Below are positions 44,261 through 55,700 of a stretch of DNA of 64,000 nucleotides, one piece after another; position 1 is the first letter of the stretch, and each line of letters starts with the position of its first letter. The notes under the pieces are model-generated. The model saw nothing but the letters and a program-made list of their open reading frames with translations. It searched no databases and had not been told where the DNA came from. The stretch lies in the NCBI GenBank assembly GCA_009829735.1, contig CM020618.1:10383119-10447118 (forward strand). The letters run 5' to 3'. A program made the translations under genes and the position numbers. The stretch comes from Pyropia yezoensis (Eukaryota > Rhodophyta > Bangiophyceae > Bangiales > Bangiaceae).

Positions 44261-45144
44261 GGGGCGCCACTGTCACTTCCCCCGTTCCTTTTTTTTTTTT
44301 TTCATGTTGCGGATGGTGCGGTGCCGCGCCCGGTGGGGGCCAGCCGCTCGTTGCGGAGGCGGTCTGCGCCGCGTCGTCGCGGGATGGCGCGGCTGCCGGC
44401 GGCGGGTAGTGGGGGACCGCCTCGGGGTAGCGCCCGCTGCGGCGGATAGCGCAGGGCGGCTTGCTCCGAGCAGAAGCGCGTTGGCAGCCGGCCGCCCTTG
44501 GCGGCCGCGGGCGGCGCCTTTTTGCCGTGCGCGGCGGTGCGGTCGGCTGGTTTCGGCCGTGGGGACGCGGCGGCGGCAAGGGCCGAGCCGGTCGCCGGCG
44601 CCGTGCCGGCGTTGGCGGCGCGTGACCGTGGCATGCAACGGCGACCGCCCGTCGGGGGGGGGAGGGGTGGCGGTCCGATGCCGGCGGCCGCTGCCGGGCG
44701 CGGCAGCGACGAACGGCGGGGAGGGTGGCGGCCCGGTGCTAGTCGGGGCGGCGGGCGGCGGTGGCGGCAAGGTCGGGGGTCGTTGCGCGCGGCGGGGGCG
44801 TGCCTTCTGGGCAGGGCGGACCACTTGACGGTTTGGCCCGCGGGTGCGGCCGTCGGGCCGCAGAAGCCGCCGGCAGCGCGGGGGGGTTGGCGGCTGCTGC
44901 TGGTTTTTGCTGTCGCCGCTGCCGGCGATGGCGGCGGCGGCCGGTGGCGGCGGGATGGCGGCGGTACTGGCGGCTCGCTGTTGGAGGCGGAGGAAAGGTA
45001 CGGTGGCTTGCGGCGTGCTGCTGGCCGTGCACGCAGCGGGCCAGTGCGTCAAGGTGGGTGGCGTTTGTCTGCCTCGCTGCTGCGCGCCCGAGGTGCGCCG
45101 CGCGGTGCTGGCGGCCAGGGCGGGCGGCTGCGCGTCAGAGTGCG
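44261..45144. other. No gene recognised
   Basis: GC-rich with a run of about 14 T at 44287-44301. Overlapping frames only. Confidence 0.3.
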
Positions 45145-45145
45145 T

Positions 45146-45243
45146 GAGGGTACTTCCCGACGCCTTCCCGACGCCTTCCCGACGACTTCCCGACGCCTTC
45201 CCGACACCTTCCCGACGCCTTCCCGACGCCTTTCCGACGCCGG
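45146..45243. repeat. 11 bp minisatellite
   Basis: About eight tandem copies of TTCCCGACGCC with single-base variants. Confidence 0.9.
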
Positions 45244-47051
45244 TACTTTTCATCATTTACATCGTCACCAGTCACACGTTTTCCAGCTCAAGCACCGTCT
45301 CAGAATTCTTGAGCGCTGGCGCCGCTCCAAGTCGGGTTTTGAGGCAGCCCCTGATGGGCATCGGACCTGGCTCAGGACTAATCAGATAAGCGAGGCACCC
45401 CAGTCACGAGTGTGATCTGCACGCTGCAACTTCATTGGCCCCTGCCCAACGGCGACGGACCTAGGGATGAGCGTGGGGTTCGACTCCAGATCTGAGGTGG
45501 GGTTCAGGTGACATACAGAGCTTGATTCGGAATTGAAATCCATCGATGGAGTATAGAAGTGCACCGGGGAATGCGACCAGGGTTGCTGAAGCGCTCTAGT
45601 ACGATGTGCTGACGTGGGGTTAGGTTCCGGACGCACCGCGGCACGGATCCCGCATCCGCAGGCACGGTGCAGCGCGACGGCCCCCCGCCCCCCGCCCCCC
45701 CTCCATCGTTCACGTCGTAAATACATGCGCCCGCGACCAGTGGAAGCGTTCTCTTTTCTGGGTCAATTTTTGGTTATCTGTGCTGCCCGTGGAGAGGCGG
45801 GCATGCTGCTAGTGGGGGCATGGGTGCCACACGACGAGCTGGGGCTGTGGTGGATTTGCTGGTGCTAGCCTTGATAGTGCGGGATGCCGCGCTGTATCGC
45901 CAATGAGTCGATAATTGTGCGTGGTGCCGCGCTTGCGACGATGTCGACGGGGCGCTGGTGCTCGTGGGCGCTGCCCACAGTGGGGGAGGCCGGCGCCACG
46001 CCGCGTGCGATGACGTTGCACGGCACTGCCAACGTGGAGGCTTGACGCTGCTGCCAGCGCTGGGGGTGGGAGCGGTTGGTGAGGCGGGCCGCGCAGTGCG
46101 GTAGAGTGGCGCTTCGCTGCTGCCGGCGCTGGGATAGGAAGTGGTCGGGGGGGCGGCCGCGCAGTAGCAGTCAGCTCACGATACCATAGCGAACACGGGT
46201 AATCCTCTCATTGAATTTGACTTTTCCATTGGTTCATCTGCTGTCGTTCAGCCTGACATCACTTGACGCGGTACCAAAGGTTTGTCACCTTGATGCCGCG
46301 TGCAAACAACCTGGCACCAGATCAGTGATGCACATTCAGATTGCGCTCCAAACTGCCGTCTTGATTCAAAGAATATGACTGGTGACGATATCTAGTGACA
46401 GGAGAGCTATCGCGGGTGGCCTTCATCCAACTGCTGTCTCTTTTTCGGAGTAACCATGTCTCTGCATTTGACCTCGTGACCTGGAGAGCCATCGCGGGTG
46501 GCCTTGGTATGAGCACACCGCAACGAGAATGGCGGGTGGCGTCGTGTAGCAATGCTCGCTCGGGCTGGCCGTCTTTGCTGCACTGTTCGTGTGCCTGTCC
46601 GGACGTTACCACGTCCTCGGACGCCCGAACTCAGTACCCCTGTTGCGGCGGCCGCCGACGCCTTTGCCAGGGGAAGAAAGGACCTAGCTTCACGGCATTG
46701 AAGGGACAGCTTTGCTCACACTGCGGCAGGGTTGGGGTATGTCGCGCTGTCCTCCGCCGCGGCCTGGCGCACCCCCGCCAAACACGCCTCCACCACCGTG
46801 GGGGCCACCGCAGGGCGCCCCCTGCCGAACGGGGGGCAAGTGGCACCGCCGTTGAAAAGCGGGGTGACACAGTCGGGTGGGGAGGGCGGCTTTGGGCCGT
46901 TGGGCTGGCGGTGCTGCAGCAGGGCGGGGGGGCGAGTGCCGCGGCTGGGCGGGGGGGTAGTGCAGCAGCTGGGCGGGAGGAGGTGGGGCGCTGCGACCGG
47001 ATGACTGTGGGCTTCCTTGGTCGGGAAGACCGGCGTCGCCGCTGATCTCAT
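45244..47051. other. No gene recognised; small duplications
   Basis: Contains a ~69 bp tandem duplication (GCTGCTGCC anchors at 46047 and 46116) and a ~81 bp spaced repeat (GAGAGCYATCGCGGGTGGCC at about 46402 and 46485). No domain in any frame. Confidence 0.4.
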
Positions 47052-49751
47052 GAAGGACTGCCACTGCTGGGCAGGGGGGGTGCCCCTCCCCTGCACAGCA
47101 ACGGCAGCGCCCCCCCGCCCACGCAGCAATGGTAGCCTCTTTTTACAAGCACGCTGCAGCTCCCTCCGCGTCGCAGCGCCCCACCCCTTCCCGCCCAGCC
47201 TCGGAACAGTCCTCGTTGCCCAGCAGCAGCAACCGCCCCCCCCCCCTACAAACTGCGGCGGCACGCTCCGCCCAGCGGCCCCCTCCGCCCATCAGTGGCG
47301 GCGACCAACCCTGCCCAGCGACGCCTCCCTGCCCTCATGAAGCAGCTGTTGCGACCACCACCCCGCCCCGGCTCTTCAGCCAACTCAGTCGCCCCAGCAG
47401 GGGCGCAGTGGCCCCCAACCACCCCCCATCGCTCACACGGGGAGACCACCGATTGTTCGTGAATGAACCGAGTTCCTTTTCAAACTTTCAAAGCAGACCA
47501 TCCAACGCTCTGCTGATCGCCGCGCATGCTCACCCGCGACCTCCATCGCCGCGGCATCTATTTTGGGGGATCATCGCGCCAACCTGCAGGTCGCTCGCGT
47601 CGGCCTCCCCGTGGGCGATAGGGGGTCTCCCTGTTTGGGGTGCCCGCCCGCCAGCCGCGCCGTGCGGCGCCGGCGACGCCCCTCACCCACGCCTAGTTAA
47701 GAGGGCGTTTTTTGTGCAGCCTGGGTTTCACAGGCTCCCTCGTCTCCTCATTGGCCGACGAAGATCAATTCGATCGCTCTGAGAGGCAATTCTGTCACCG
47801 CATTGGCTCAAGACCGAGGTGTCAGTTTTTTTTCTTCCTTTGGGCCACAGGAAGTTGAAGAATGTACACGTGTTCACCTGCACCCGTTGTCACGGCCGCG
47901 TGGGGCAGGTGAGAATAGAAAAGATTAGAAAAGAATGCATAGTGGAGAGTCAACCGTTCCTCGAAGAACGGCTGCCGGAACGAAACACCACACTTGGGTG
48001 AAGTGCCACCCACCCCACCTCATCCCCTCGCACAGCGCCCAAAGGCCACCACCCTCGCCCGGCGCACCCCCCAAAGGCTCATTACCCGCCACACCCGGGG
48101 TTGGCGAGGTCAAACAGGGGTGGGCCCGGCGCAGGGGGCGTCTTTTCACGTCTCGGGGAAGGTGCAGTCCCCCCATGACTGTGACTTTACCACCTGTGGC
48201 GGATGTACTGTCCTCTGCATCTCGGAGGCTTTTCGACCCTCAAAGTACACCTGCAGACGCTTCCCCGGGGCATCTTAGAGATATCTGAGAATGCTCGGGG
48301 TAACAGCGACAGGAATGGAGTTATTGATGGGGGAAGGGCTGTCACCTTCAGACTCCGGCGGGGGGGGGGTTGAAGGGGGAGGCGTCAAGGCGACGGGAGG
48401 GGGGGGAGGGGTGGAAATGTCGTGCAAGGGGTTGGGTAGATTTTCTCGCGGGGACACACTCATGCGCAAGATGCGGGTGGCCGCGTCACCGGGGCTGCGC
48501 CCGACCGTCCCTCACGGCCTCTGTGGCGTGGGGTGAAAATTGGGGTCATGAAAAAACCCCAATTTTCTTCTCAACCACTCACAGGGCTGCACGTTTCTTT
48601 GAAAAGGCTAGTGTAAAGAAACCCAGGCTGCACACCTTAACTAGGCGTGCACCCGCGCGCACCATTGCACCCTCCCCCACACCCCTCCTGCCCTCCCCTT
48701 CTTTCTCCGCCGCCACGCAACCGCCGCGCGCCACGCAACCGCCGCGCGCCAGGCCGCTCCGCCTGTGCCGCTCGTCGGTGCCGGGGCGTCCACCCCAGGT
48801 GGCCACCGTCGCCCCGTGGGCGCCGCCCCCTTTGGCCGACCCTCGGGTACCACACTGTCACAGCGCGGCCGCGCCAAATGCAAAGCGGGTGAGCCGCGCA
48901 AGGCGATGCAGCCCCGACGACGACGCGCGTGTCTCCTCGGACGTGCTCTCCCACCAGTCTGGTGGGGGGCCACCGCGGCCGGTGGTCCCCCGTGCTGGCG
49001 CCGCGGTCCTGGCATGGCCGCCGCCGCCGCCGCTGCCGCCGCCGGCGACGGCCACACCCCAACCTCCCCCGCGCCTCGCCGCACCTCCGCCCATCATCGA
49101 CGGCAATCATCGCCCGTAGGCGCTACCGACCCAGCGGCGAGCCACCACGGCCCGGGCGGTGTCGTCCCCTCCCCATACACACGCGGCGACAGTGACGGCG
49201 GCCGACGTGGCGACGGCAGGGGCGAGAAAGTTCAGGCAGCCGCAACCCTCCACCCCAGCGTGGCGAGTGCGTCTGTACGGTATCAGGACACAAACACCAC
49301 AGCAGGCGCTAGGGTCAGCTGCCGCAAAAGGAACCCCTTTCCGCCGAGCCGAGCGCGGCGCACTGCACCCTTCGCCGCGAGAGCTCGGCCGCGACACCCA
49401 GGCCCGTCGTCGTGAGTAGCGGCCGCCTCACCCCGGCCCGCTGGCAGTGCTGTCATTGCCGCCACTTCTGGCAAACACCGCTGCCTCGGTCTCCTCGATG
49501 AACAGAGACAGGTCGTCTACGGTCTCGCTCTTAATGTACTCAGAAGCACAGAGAACATTGTACAAGGATTCGCTAAGAAGCCCAGGAAAATCGGCATTGG
49601 TGAGCAGCACGCACTGCTTGCCTATGTCGGAGCTCCGAATCTCTGCTGACGTTGCGCAGGAAGAGGAGAACAGCCTGCCAGCCCGACGATCAATCAGCAT
49701 GAAGACTGTGCGGTCCGCCCACTCTGCACGGATGTCCTCCCCGACGGCCGC
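47052..49751. repeat. Copy A of duplicated locus (equals 61317-64000)
   Basis: The whole interval reappears at 61317-64000 in the same orientation. The second copy differs mostly by one-base deletions in short runs. It includes one ~960 bp TIR element and the 3' end of a Crinkler/RHS-like gene. Confidence 0.9.
47689..48648 (+). mobile_element. ~960 bp TIR element (copy in locus A)
   Basis: Ends are ACGCCTAGTTAAG (47689) and CTTAACTAGGCGT (48648). The similarity continues inward (GTGCAGCCTGGGTTTC and its complement), giving imperfect inverted repeats of about 30 bp. The interior has no transposase. A palindromic motif (AAAATTGGGG...CCCCAATTTT) lies at 48537-48566. The target duplication is unclear; both flanks contain CACCC. 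Confidence 0.65.
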
Positions 49752-49980
49752 CCAATTGTTCTTGAGGCTCTGGCGCACGTCCGCTGTCGAAGCTGGGACC
49801 TTGGAGTCTGCCGCGGTATCTTTCAGCTCGCAGAAAACCTGCAATGGCGAGTTCTTGTCCAGCACCTTCCGAGAGCCAGGCACCTGGAAGTCCTCCGCAA
49901 GCTGGTAGAATGTTGCCACATCTCCAGCTACCCCAGGCCGCAGACCGGCCGTATAGAGCCGGAATACTGAGCCAAAGAGC
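49428..49980 (-). pseudogene. 3' part of a second Crinkler/RHS-like gene, split by the LTR element
   Basis: A minus-strand frame of about 184 codons ends at TGA 49428-49430. It runs without stops to the LTR boundary at 49980, so the retrotransposon interrupts the coding region. The segment LQVFCELKDT, downstream of an FYQLAEDF stretch, has the E-x-K pattern of a PD-(D/E)XK nuclease. A following WADRTVFMLIDRR strand and a Ser/Leu-rich helical tail match the C-terminal layout of RHS/Crinkler nucleases. The upstream P-loop part is not in the window; it should lie beyond the gap on the other side of the element. Family assignment rests on short motifs and is tentative. Confidence 0.45.
49976..49980. 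repeat. Target-site duplication, left (AGAGC)
   Basis: AGAGC directly precedes the 5' LTR and is repeated directly after the 3' LTR at 60806-60810. A 5 bp duplication is usual for Ty3/gypsy integrases. Confidence 0.95.
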
Positions 49981-50343
49981 TGTAGCAATATGGTTGTCCG
50001 TATTGTGACCCTAATATTAGGGGGGCTACTTCTAATCCTTAACTTTCCATTTGAGAGTCCGTACTGGTCACGGTATCTATAAGTTACGTATGACCAGAGG
50101 GACTTGCATCTTGGGGTGGAGGGTAGTTAGTAGTGTCTCCGAGGGTTTATAACGAGGGGGCCGGCGGCGAATCCACCGCCGGCCATGGTAGAACAACAAA
50201 CCCCTCCCATTTGGGCTCCCATCTTGGTACCGTGGCTTGCGCTCCAAGGACAGCAACCTTGGCCTCCCGGTGACGTTGGTGCCGATCCCCCTTGGTGAGT
50301 GTTCCCTGAGAGTGGACGGGCGACGGATTCCTATTGTGCTACA
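49981..50343 (+). repeat. 5' LTR (363 bp)
   Basis: Begins TGTAGCA and ends TGCTACA, a terminal inverted repeat of the TG...CA type. It includes a perfect palindrome CCCTAATATTAGGG (50009-50022) and a hairpin GGCCGGCGG/CCGCCGGCC (50159-50184). Confidence 0.97.
50146..50184 (+). promoter_or_regulatory. Possible TATA-like box followed by hairpin in the LTR
   Basis: TTTATAAC at 50146-50153 is followed about 6 bases later by a 9 bp GC stem with an 8-base loop (50159-50184). This is a plausible transcription start region for the element. The same arrangement is in the 3' LTR. No transcript evidence is available. Confidence 0.3.
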
Positions 50344-50344
50344 T

Positions 50345-50362
50345 TGGTGGAGCAGCAGGGGA
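50345..50362 (+). other. Primer binding site
   Basis: TGGTGGAGCAGCAGGGGA begins one base after the 5' LTR. It starts with TGG, as expected for pairing with the 3' CCA end of a tRNA. Which tRNA is used cannot be decided from the window. Confidence 0.6.
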
Positions 50363-50568
50363 CGGGTTTCCGTCACCCTTGTGGTGACGCCGTCTTCGGC
50401 CCTGGCACACGGATAGGGATCCGGTCCTTTTCTTGTACTCGTGGTGTTGCGACCTGATCGATTGTGTTGAGCTTTTACCTGTGACTGTGACCTACTGTTA
50501 CTCTCCCCAATCTACCCCCTCGCTCTCTTATTCGTGGTGATCGTTACGTCGGTTGACTGATTGTGACT

Positions 50569-52752
50569 ATGTCTACCCAAGAGACGGGGAACGCTCAAGA
50601 TGACGGATCGGCGTCGACGCCGACTCCGGAGGTGACTACGGGAACCGGGATCGGGAACCCGATCGACAACATTGAGACGCCAATGCTTTCCGGTGCCGGA
50701 TCGACGTTTGGCACGGCTCGGACGGCGGGAGGCGGGGGCCCGCCTCAACTGGCATCGACCGACCTCACTCCGCCGCCTCCTTCACCAGGGGATTCCCTGA
50801 TGGCATCATTGGCCCGCATCGAGGCCCGTTTTTCCGGGCTCGACGCCCGTCAAGATCGGACGGAGGACGCAATGGCAGTGTTGATGTCAACACGCCACAC
50901 GACGGGACCCCGTCGTGTTCCTCCCACACCGGTACGGTTCGAACCGGCCGGACTACTTTCGGAGTCCACTAGGGTCGACCCCGGTGCAGCAACTCCCGGA
51001 CAACCCCCGGACACAATGGGGTATGGATCCGACTCGTCGGCAGAGTTGGAACGGAGTCACACGGAGCGATACGCTCGGAGCATCCGAAGCGGACTCCGCG
51101 GACACGACCCGGCGGATACTTACGCCGGGGGAGAGTCGGTTATTGGGGGAGGGGGTACCCTCTCACAGTACCCCCACGACGAAGGAGGCCAGGCAACTCG
51201 GGTTCCCGAGGTGCCGACGCCTGAAGTACCATCTTCAGTGGTGGAAGCTATGACCGCGCAGGTAACTGCGAGCCTACTGAAGCGGATGGAGTCCGATGAG
51301 TTCGCTCATCAACTGGCTAAGCGACTGGATATCCAGGACGCTGACACGGAGATCGTCAACGAGGTCTTCCGGTCGGTTCTTACTCCGGAACGTTATCGTT
51401 TGGAGGACCGCTCTACCACCGTATCGGAATCGATGCGTAATACGTCGCATCGGGCGATCCGCTCTATGCAGACCCTTATGAAGGGAGTCCCTATGTTCGG
51501 GGGGCCGAACGGACGCCCGTTGGCAGTCATCGGCTTCTTGACTAGCTTCAAGGCAGCCGCAGACAAGGCGCTCGTTAACGAGGGGCTGGCCCTGGAGATC
51601 CTCCCGTTCTTTGTTGATGAACGGGTGCGAGGCATTCTTCGCCAGGCATCCCCGATGCCGGGAATGAGGGTCGCGGCCACCCCCATGGATTACCGTGGGA
51701 TATTGAAGGAGCTGCTGAGCAGCTACCTCAGTGAGGACAAGTGCGAGGACCACTATCGGGCCCTTCGCACTGCCACCGCCCAGTCCTGGGAGGATGAGGA
51801 GATGTTTGGACGCCGGATCCAAGAGCTCGACTACGAGCTGGGGAAGCTCCTCGGAGAAGGGGAGCTACGGGCCATCCTGTTCGCAGGAGTACCCAACTAC
51901 GTGCGGATATCCGCACGGGGCGCCAACACGGCACGGACGAACTTCAGTCGACTGATGCATATGTGCAAGTCCCTAGGGGACGCCTACCGGGTTCTACACC
52001 CGGAGTGTGCCTTGGCCCCGAAGCCCAAGGGTGAGGGAGGCAAGCCCAGTCTTACCCCGGTACCGAGGCAAGAGAAGGTGGAACGTAAGGCCGCACCAGT
52101 ACTGGTGGCGACCGAACATACCCCTATTGGTGAGGATGACCCTCTAGTCGACCAACAGGGCCACCTGTTGCTACCGGCGACGCCGGTGATTGATGAACAT
52201 GGTACGGTAGCGTACATCGCCCCTGCTGGAACCCAGTTCCAGGTCAACGAAGGAACGGGACGGCGCGTCCCGTATGTGCGGACTACGGGGTACTCCCCGG
52301 TGACGGGTAACCCTCACCAACCCTTGCCAACATGGGCGGTGCGCACGGAGGCACCTCCGCAGATTGCGGGCCGACCCAACCGGTTGGGGGAGTCCATGTT
52401 CCGGTTGACCCAAGGACCCCAGGCCTACCAGGGAGCAGGCACTCGGGCGCCCGAGGGAGGCAACCGTAGCTACGGGGCTACCCCGATGCGACCTCAAGGG
52501 GGGACCGGCACGTCCGGGTGTATGTTGTGTGGGGATCCCCAGCACTGGGTGTCTTCCTGCCCACTCATCCCCGAGGAGTCTCGGCGGGCAGCGGCACAAC
52601 GCAAGGCATCCACCGGGGGGTATCCCGCCCGAGCACCCGGACCCGCACCGGGTAGGCAGCCAGCTCCAGGTGGAGTACTGGCCGTCGAGGGGGCACCTCC
52701 TCAGCCGGATGTCCCGGCGGACAGCACCCTACCAAGGGCGGGAAACGAGTAA
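50569..52752 (+). CDS. gag: Ty3/gypsy Gag with CCHC zinc knuckle
   Basis: 727 codons from ATG 50569 to TAA 52750-52752. The N terminus is low-complexity (Thr/Gly/Pro). The middle (about residues 230-480) is helical and resembles a capsid-like domain of retrotransposon Gag. A CX2CX4HX4C zinc knuckle (CMLCGDPQHWVSSC) sits at residues 651-664, and a Pro/Arg-rich tail ends AGNE. Gag assembles the cytoplasmic particle and binds element RNA through the knuckle (family knowledge). A GTG codon in frame at 50563 is not needed as start. Pol follows 8 bases after the stop in another frame, so Pol needs reinitiation, a frameshift or a separate transcript. No break is seen. Confidence 0.9.
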   Translation: MSTQETGNAQDDGSASTPTPEVTTGTGIGNPIDNIETPMLSGAGSTFGTARTAGGGGPPQLASTDLTPPPPSPGDSLMASLARIEARFSGLDARQDRTEDAMAVLMSTRHTTGPRRVPPTPVRFEPAGLLSESTRVDPGAATPGQPPDTMGYGSDSSAELERSHTERYARSIRSGLRGHDPADTYAGGESVIGGGGTLSQYPHDEGGQATRVPEVPTPEVPSSVVEAMTAQVTASLLKRMESDEFAHQLAKRLDIQDADTEIVNEVFRSVLTPERYRLEDRSTTVSESMRNTSHRAIRSMQTLMKGVPMFGGPNGRPLAVIGFLTSFKAAADKALVNEGLALEILPFFVDERVRGILRQASPMPGMRVAATPMDYRGILKELLSSYLSEDKCEDHYRALRTATAQSWEDEEMFGRRIQELDYELGKLLGEGELRAILFAGVPNYVRISARGANTARTNFSRLMHMCKSLGDAYRVLHPECALAPKPKGEGGKPSLTPVPRQEKVERKAAPVLVATEHTPIGEDDPLVDQQGHLLLPATPVIDEHGTVAYIAPAGTQFQVNEGTGRRVPYVRTTGYSPVTGNPHQPLPTWAVRTEAPPQIAGRPNRLGESMFRLTQGPQAYQGAGTRAPEGGNRSYGATPMRPQGGTGTSGCMLCGDPQHWVSSCPLIPEESRRAAAQRKASTGGYPARAPGPAPGRQPAPGGVLAVEGAPPQPDVPADSTLPRAGNE

Positions 52753-52760
52753 GAGGAAGG

Positions 52761-55700
52761 ATGACCGGGGGGCGCTGGGGTTACCCAAGCAAGCCACCCC
52801 GGAGTACCGCGGGGAAAGCCCCACGGAGAGCGCGGTTGAGCCGACGCCGCATCAACCCCCGGGTACACCTTCCGGCCCCGACGACACGGCGTCAGGGGAT
52901 TGATGACCAACCTCCAAGGTTGGGAGGAGAGGACGGGAAGCCCCGTCACGTTGAACCAGACAAGGGCCCTGTTCAGGATGCCCGAGCTACACCGGATATC
53001 GGTGTAGGACATGTGCTGTTTACCTTGGAGAACTTCAAGGTATCAGCCACACTGGGGGTTGACCCCCAGTCGACACGATCGTACTACCCTGTACTGGATA
53101 CAGGGGCTGGACCCAACCTTATCCGGAAGGATACCCTCCCGGACAAGTGGCTTCCACGAGTCAGAGTGACTCGGGGACCCACCATCAAGGACGCGAATGG
53201 TCGACTCATTCGTACGACCGCAGCGATGTCGCTGCGGGTTACCATCGGGGATCTCACCACGGAAGTTGACTTCCTGGTATGTGAAACGCTATCGGTGCCC
53301 TGCATACTGGGGTGCACCTTCATCAACGTTCACGTTGATGCAATCCGGCCAGGCCGGAGGACCGTCGAGCTTCAAGAAGCCGACGGGACGAAGCGAGGAC
53401 ACACGGCTATCGTCAGGGACCTGACGCTACAAGGAAGCCACGTTAACGTGGCTGAGGTGTACGCAAGCGTCGAGCCGAAGACACTTCGGTTGGCCAAGCG
53501 AACTCGCTTTGAGCCGTTGTCGGAGACAGTCCTCCCGGTTAACTGCGACCTCGCAGGCATCTGCAGAGTCCAGTCCAACCTACGGACGTACAAGCGCCAT
53601 GGGTTGACCATGGCCAACGGTCTCATAGACCTCCCAGCAGGAGGGTCGTCCCTCCTAGTGATGGCGAACTATCGCCGTAAGGCAGTCACCCTCCCGAAGG
53701 GAACTATCCTCGGGATTGCCGAACTCTACGAAGGAGATATCCTTACCCCTGATAAGGAAGGTCAAGTGGAACCACTTGAAGTACTGGCGGTCGCCGAGAC
53801 CACCGAGCGACAGCAACCCGATGACGGGAAGCCTAACCCATCGGCGGCTCCGGCGGACCTGCCGCCAAAGGACCAAGAGGCCTTGAAGGCACTGGCCGAG
53901 GCTGACCTCGACCACCTTCCCCCTTCGGTAGCCGAAGGGGTACGACGGATGCTAAGAAAGCATGACGTCATGTGGACAGGCGGGGCCTTGGGGACCATTG
54001 GGGCAACCCAACATCGTATAGACCTGGTACCAGGCGCACGACCCGCCCGCTCACAACCGCACCGAGCGGGACCTATGCAACGAGAGATCGTTGATGGAGA
54101 AGTGAAGAGGATGAGTGAAGCTAAGGTGATCCGACCTTCGATGTCGGAATGGGGTGCCCCAGTCGTTATTGTGCCGAAGAAGGATCAAACCCCTCGGTTT
54201 TGCATCGATTATCGACGCCTCAACTTGGTTACCAAGAAGGACTCATACCCTTTACCAAGGATGGATGAATGCATCGACTCCCTGGGGGAGGCTACGGTGT
54301 TTACCTCCATCGACTGCAATGCCGGATACTGGCAGATCCCGGTGGCGGACGAGGATATCCCCAAGACGGCATTCGTCTGTCACAGTGGAGTGTACGAGTT
54401 CCTAAGGATGCCCTTCGGATTGTCCAACGCCCCCGCTACATTCCAGCGGGCTATCGACATCATACTGTCGGGGGTGAAGTGGCGTAACTGCCTAGTGTAC
54501 CTCGATGACGTCATCGTCTTCTCGCGTAACATGGATGACCATGTACAACATGTTGACGAGGTACTCACCCTCTTGAGGAACGCCGGGGTAACCCTGCGTC
54601 TGAAGAAGTGCGCCTTCTTCCAACAGACGGTCGAGTATCTGGGCCACCAGATAACCCCTGGTAAACTAGGGGTACTCGAAGCCAATACCCGGGCACTCCG
54701 GGATGCCCGGTTCCCCAACACCCAGACGCAGCTCAAGAGCTTCCTGGGAATGTGCAATGTATACCGACGGTTCGTCAAGGACTTCGCTCGGATAGCTAAA
54801 CCGTTAACGGTTCTTACGAGCAGTACCTTACCCAAGGTACTCCAACCCCCTTCGCCTAGCGAAGAGGAGGCATTCGAGTCGCTGAAGCGAGCCCTACTAG
54901 CCCCACCCGTCCTTGCGTTACCGCATAGACGGGGTACCTTCGTCATCGATGTCGATGCGTGTGATACACAAGTGGGATGCACCCTGTTACAGGGAGAGAC
55001 GTTGATAGGTACCGATAACGTTATCCCGGACCTACGTCCGGTAGGGTACTTCAGCCGGACACTCAACCCGGCTGAGCGGAACTATAGTGCCACCGAGCGT
55101 GAATGCCTCGGAGTTATATGGGCAGTGCAACTGCTCCGTCCATACCTGGAGGGCTCCAGGTTCATCGTGAGGTCCGACCACGAACCCCTACGATGGCTCC
55201 TCAACCTTGGTGACAAGGATTCCGATAGCCATGGGAGGCTAGCCCGATGGAGGCTGAAGATGGCCGAGCACGACTACCGCACGGTGTATAAGGCTGGGTC
55301 AACCCACCACCTCGGAGACGCGTTGTCTCGACTCGACACCCCGAGCGGGGATACCCGCCCGGTGGACGAGGACATCCCGGTGGTACCGGTGTGCATGGTG
55401 GGTAATGCTACCCAGGGTATGGCTGACCATACCATGGCACACCTTGCGTGCCCATTGACCCTCGCGGACTTCCGCGAGGCACAGGCCAACGACGATGACT
55501 GTAGACGTCATCGTGCTAACCTCCTGGCCGGTACGGCCGGCATCTTCTCCGAGAACGAAGACGGACTCATATACCGGCGGGCACCCGCCGATGGACGACA
55601 TCAAGTCGTGGTTTCCGTGTCCTTACGGCAAGCCGTCATGAAACGAGAACATGAGAACCCTACAGCCGGACACCCGCGGGGTTCACGTATGTTCGCAGCA

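Noticed and set aside
46716..47264. 182-codon minus-strand ORF
   Set aside because: Low-complexity Pro/Gly/Cys composition with an equally long frame on the other strand.
47052..49751. Real segmental duplication of 47-50 kb at 61-64 kb
   Set aside because: The differences are nearly all one-base deletions next to an artificial gap; a duplicated haplotype contig explains this better.
50345..50362. Naming the tRNA that primes element 2
   Set aside because: The 18 bases are consistent with a tRNA 3' end but I could not assign the tRNA without a search.
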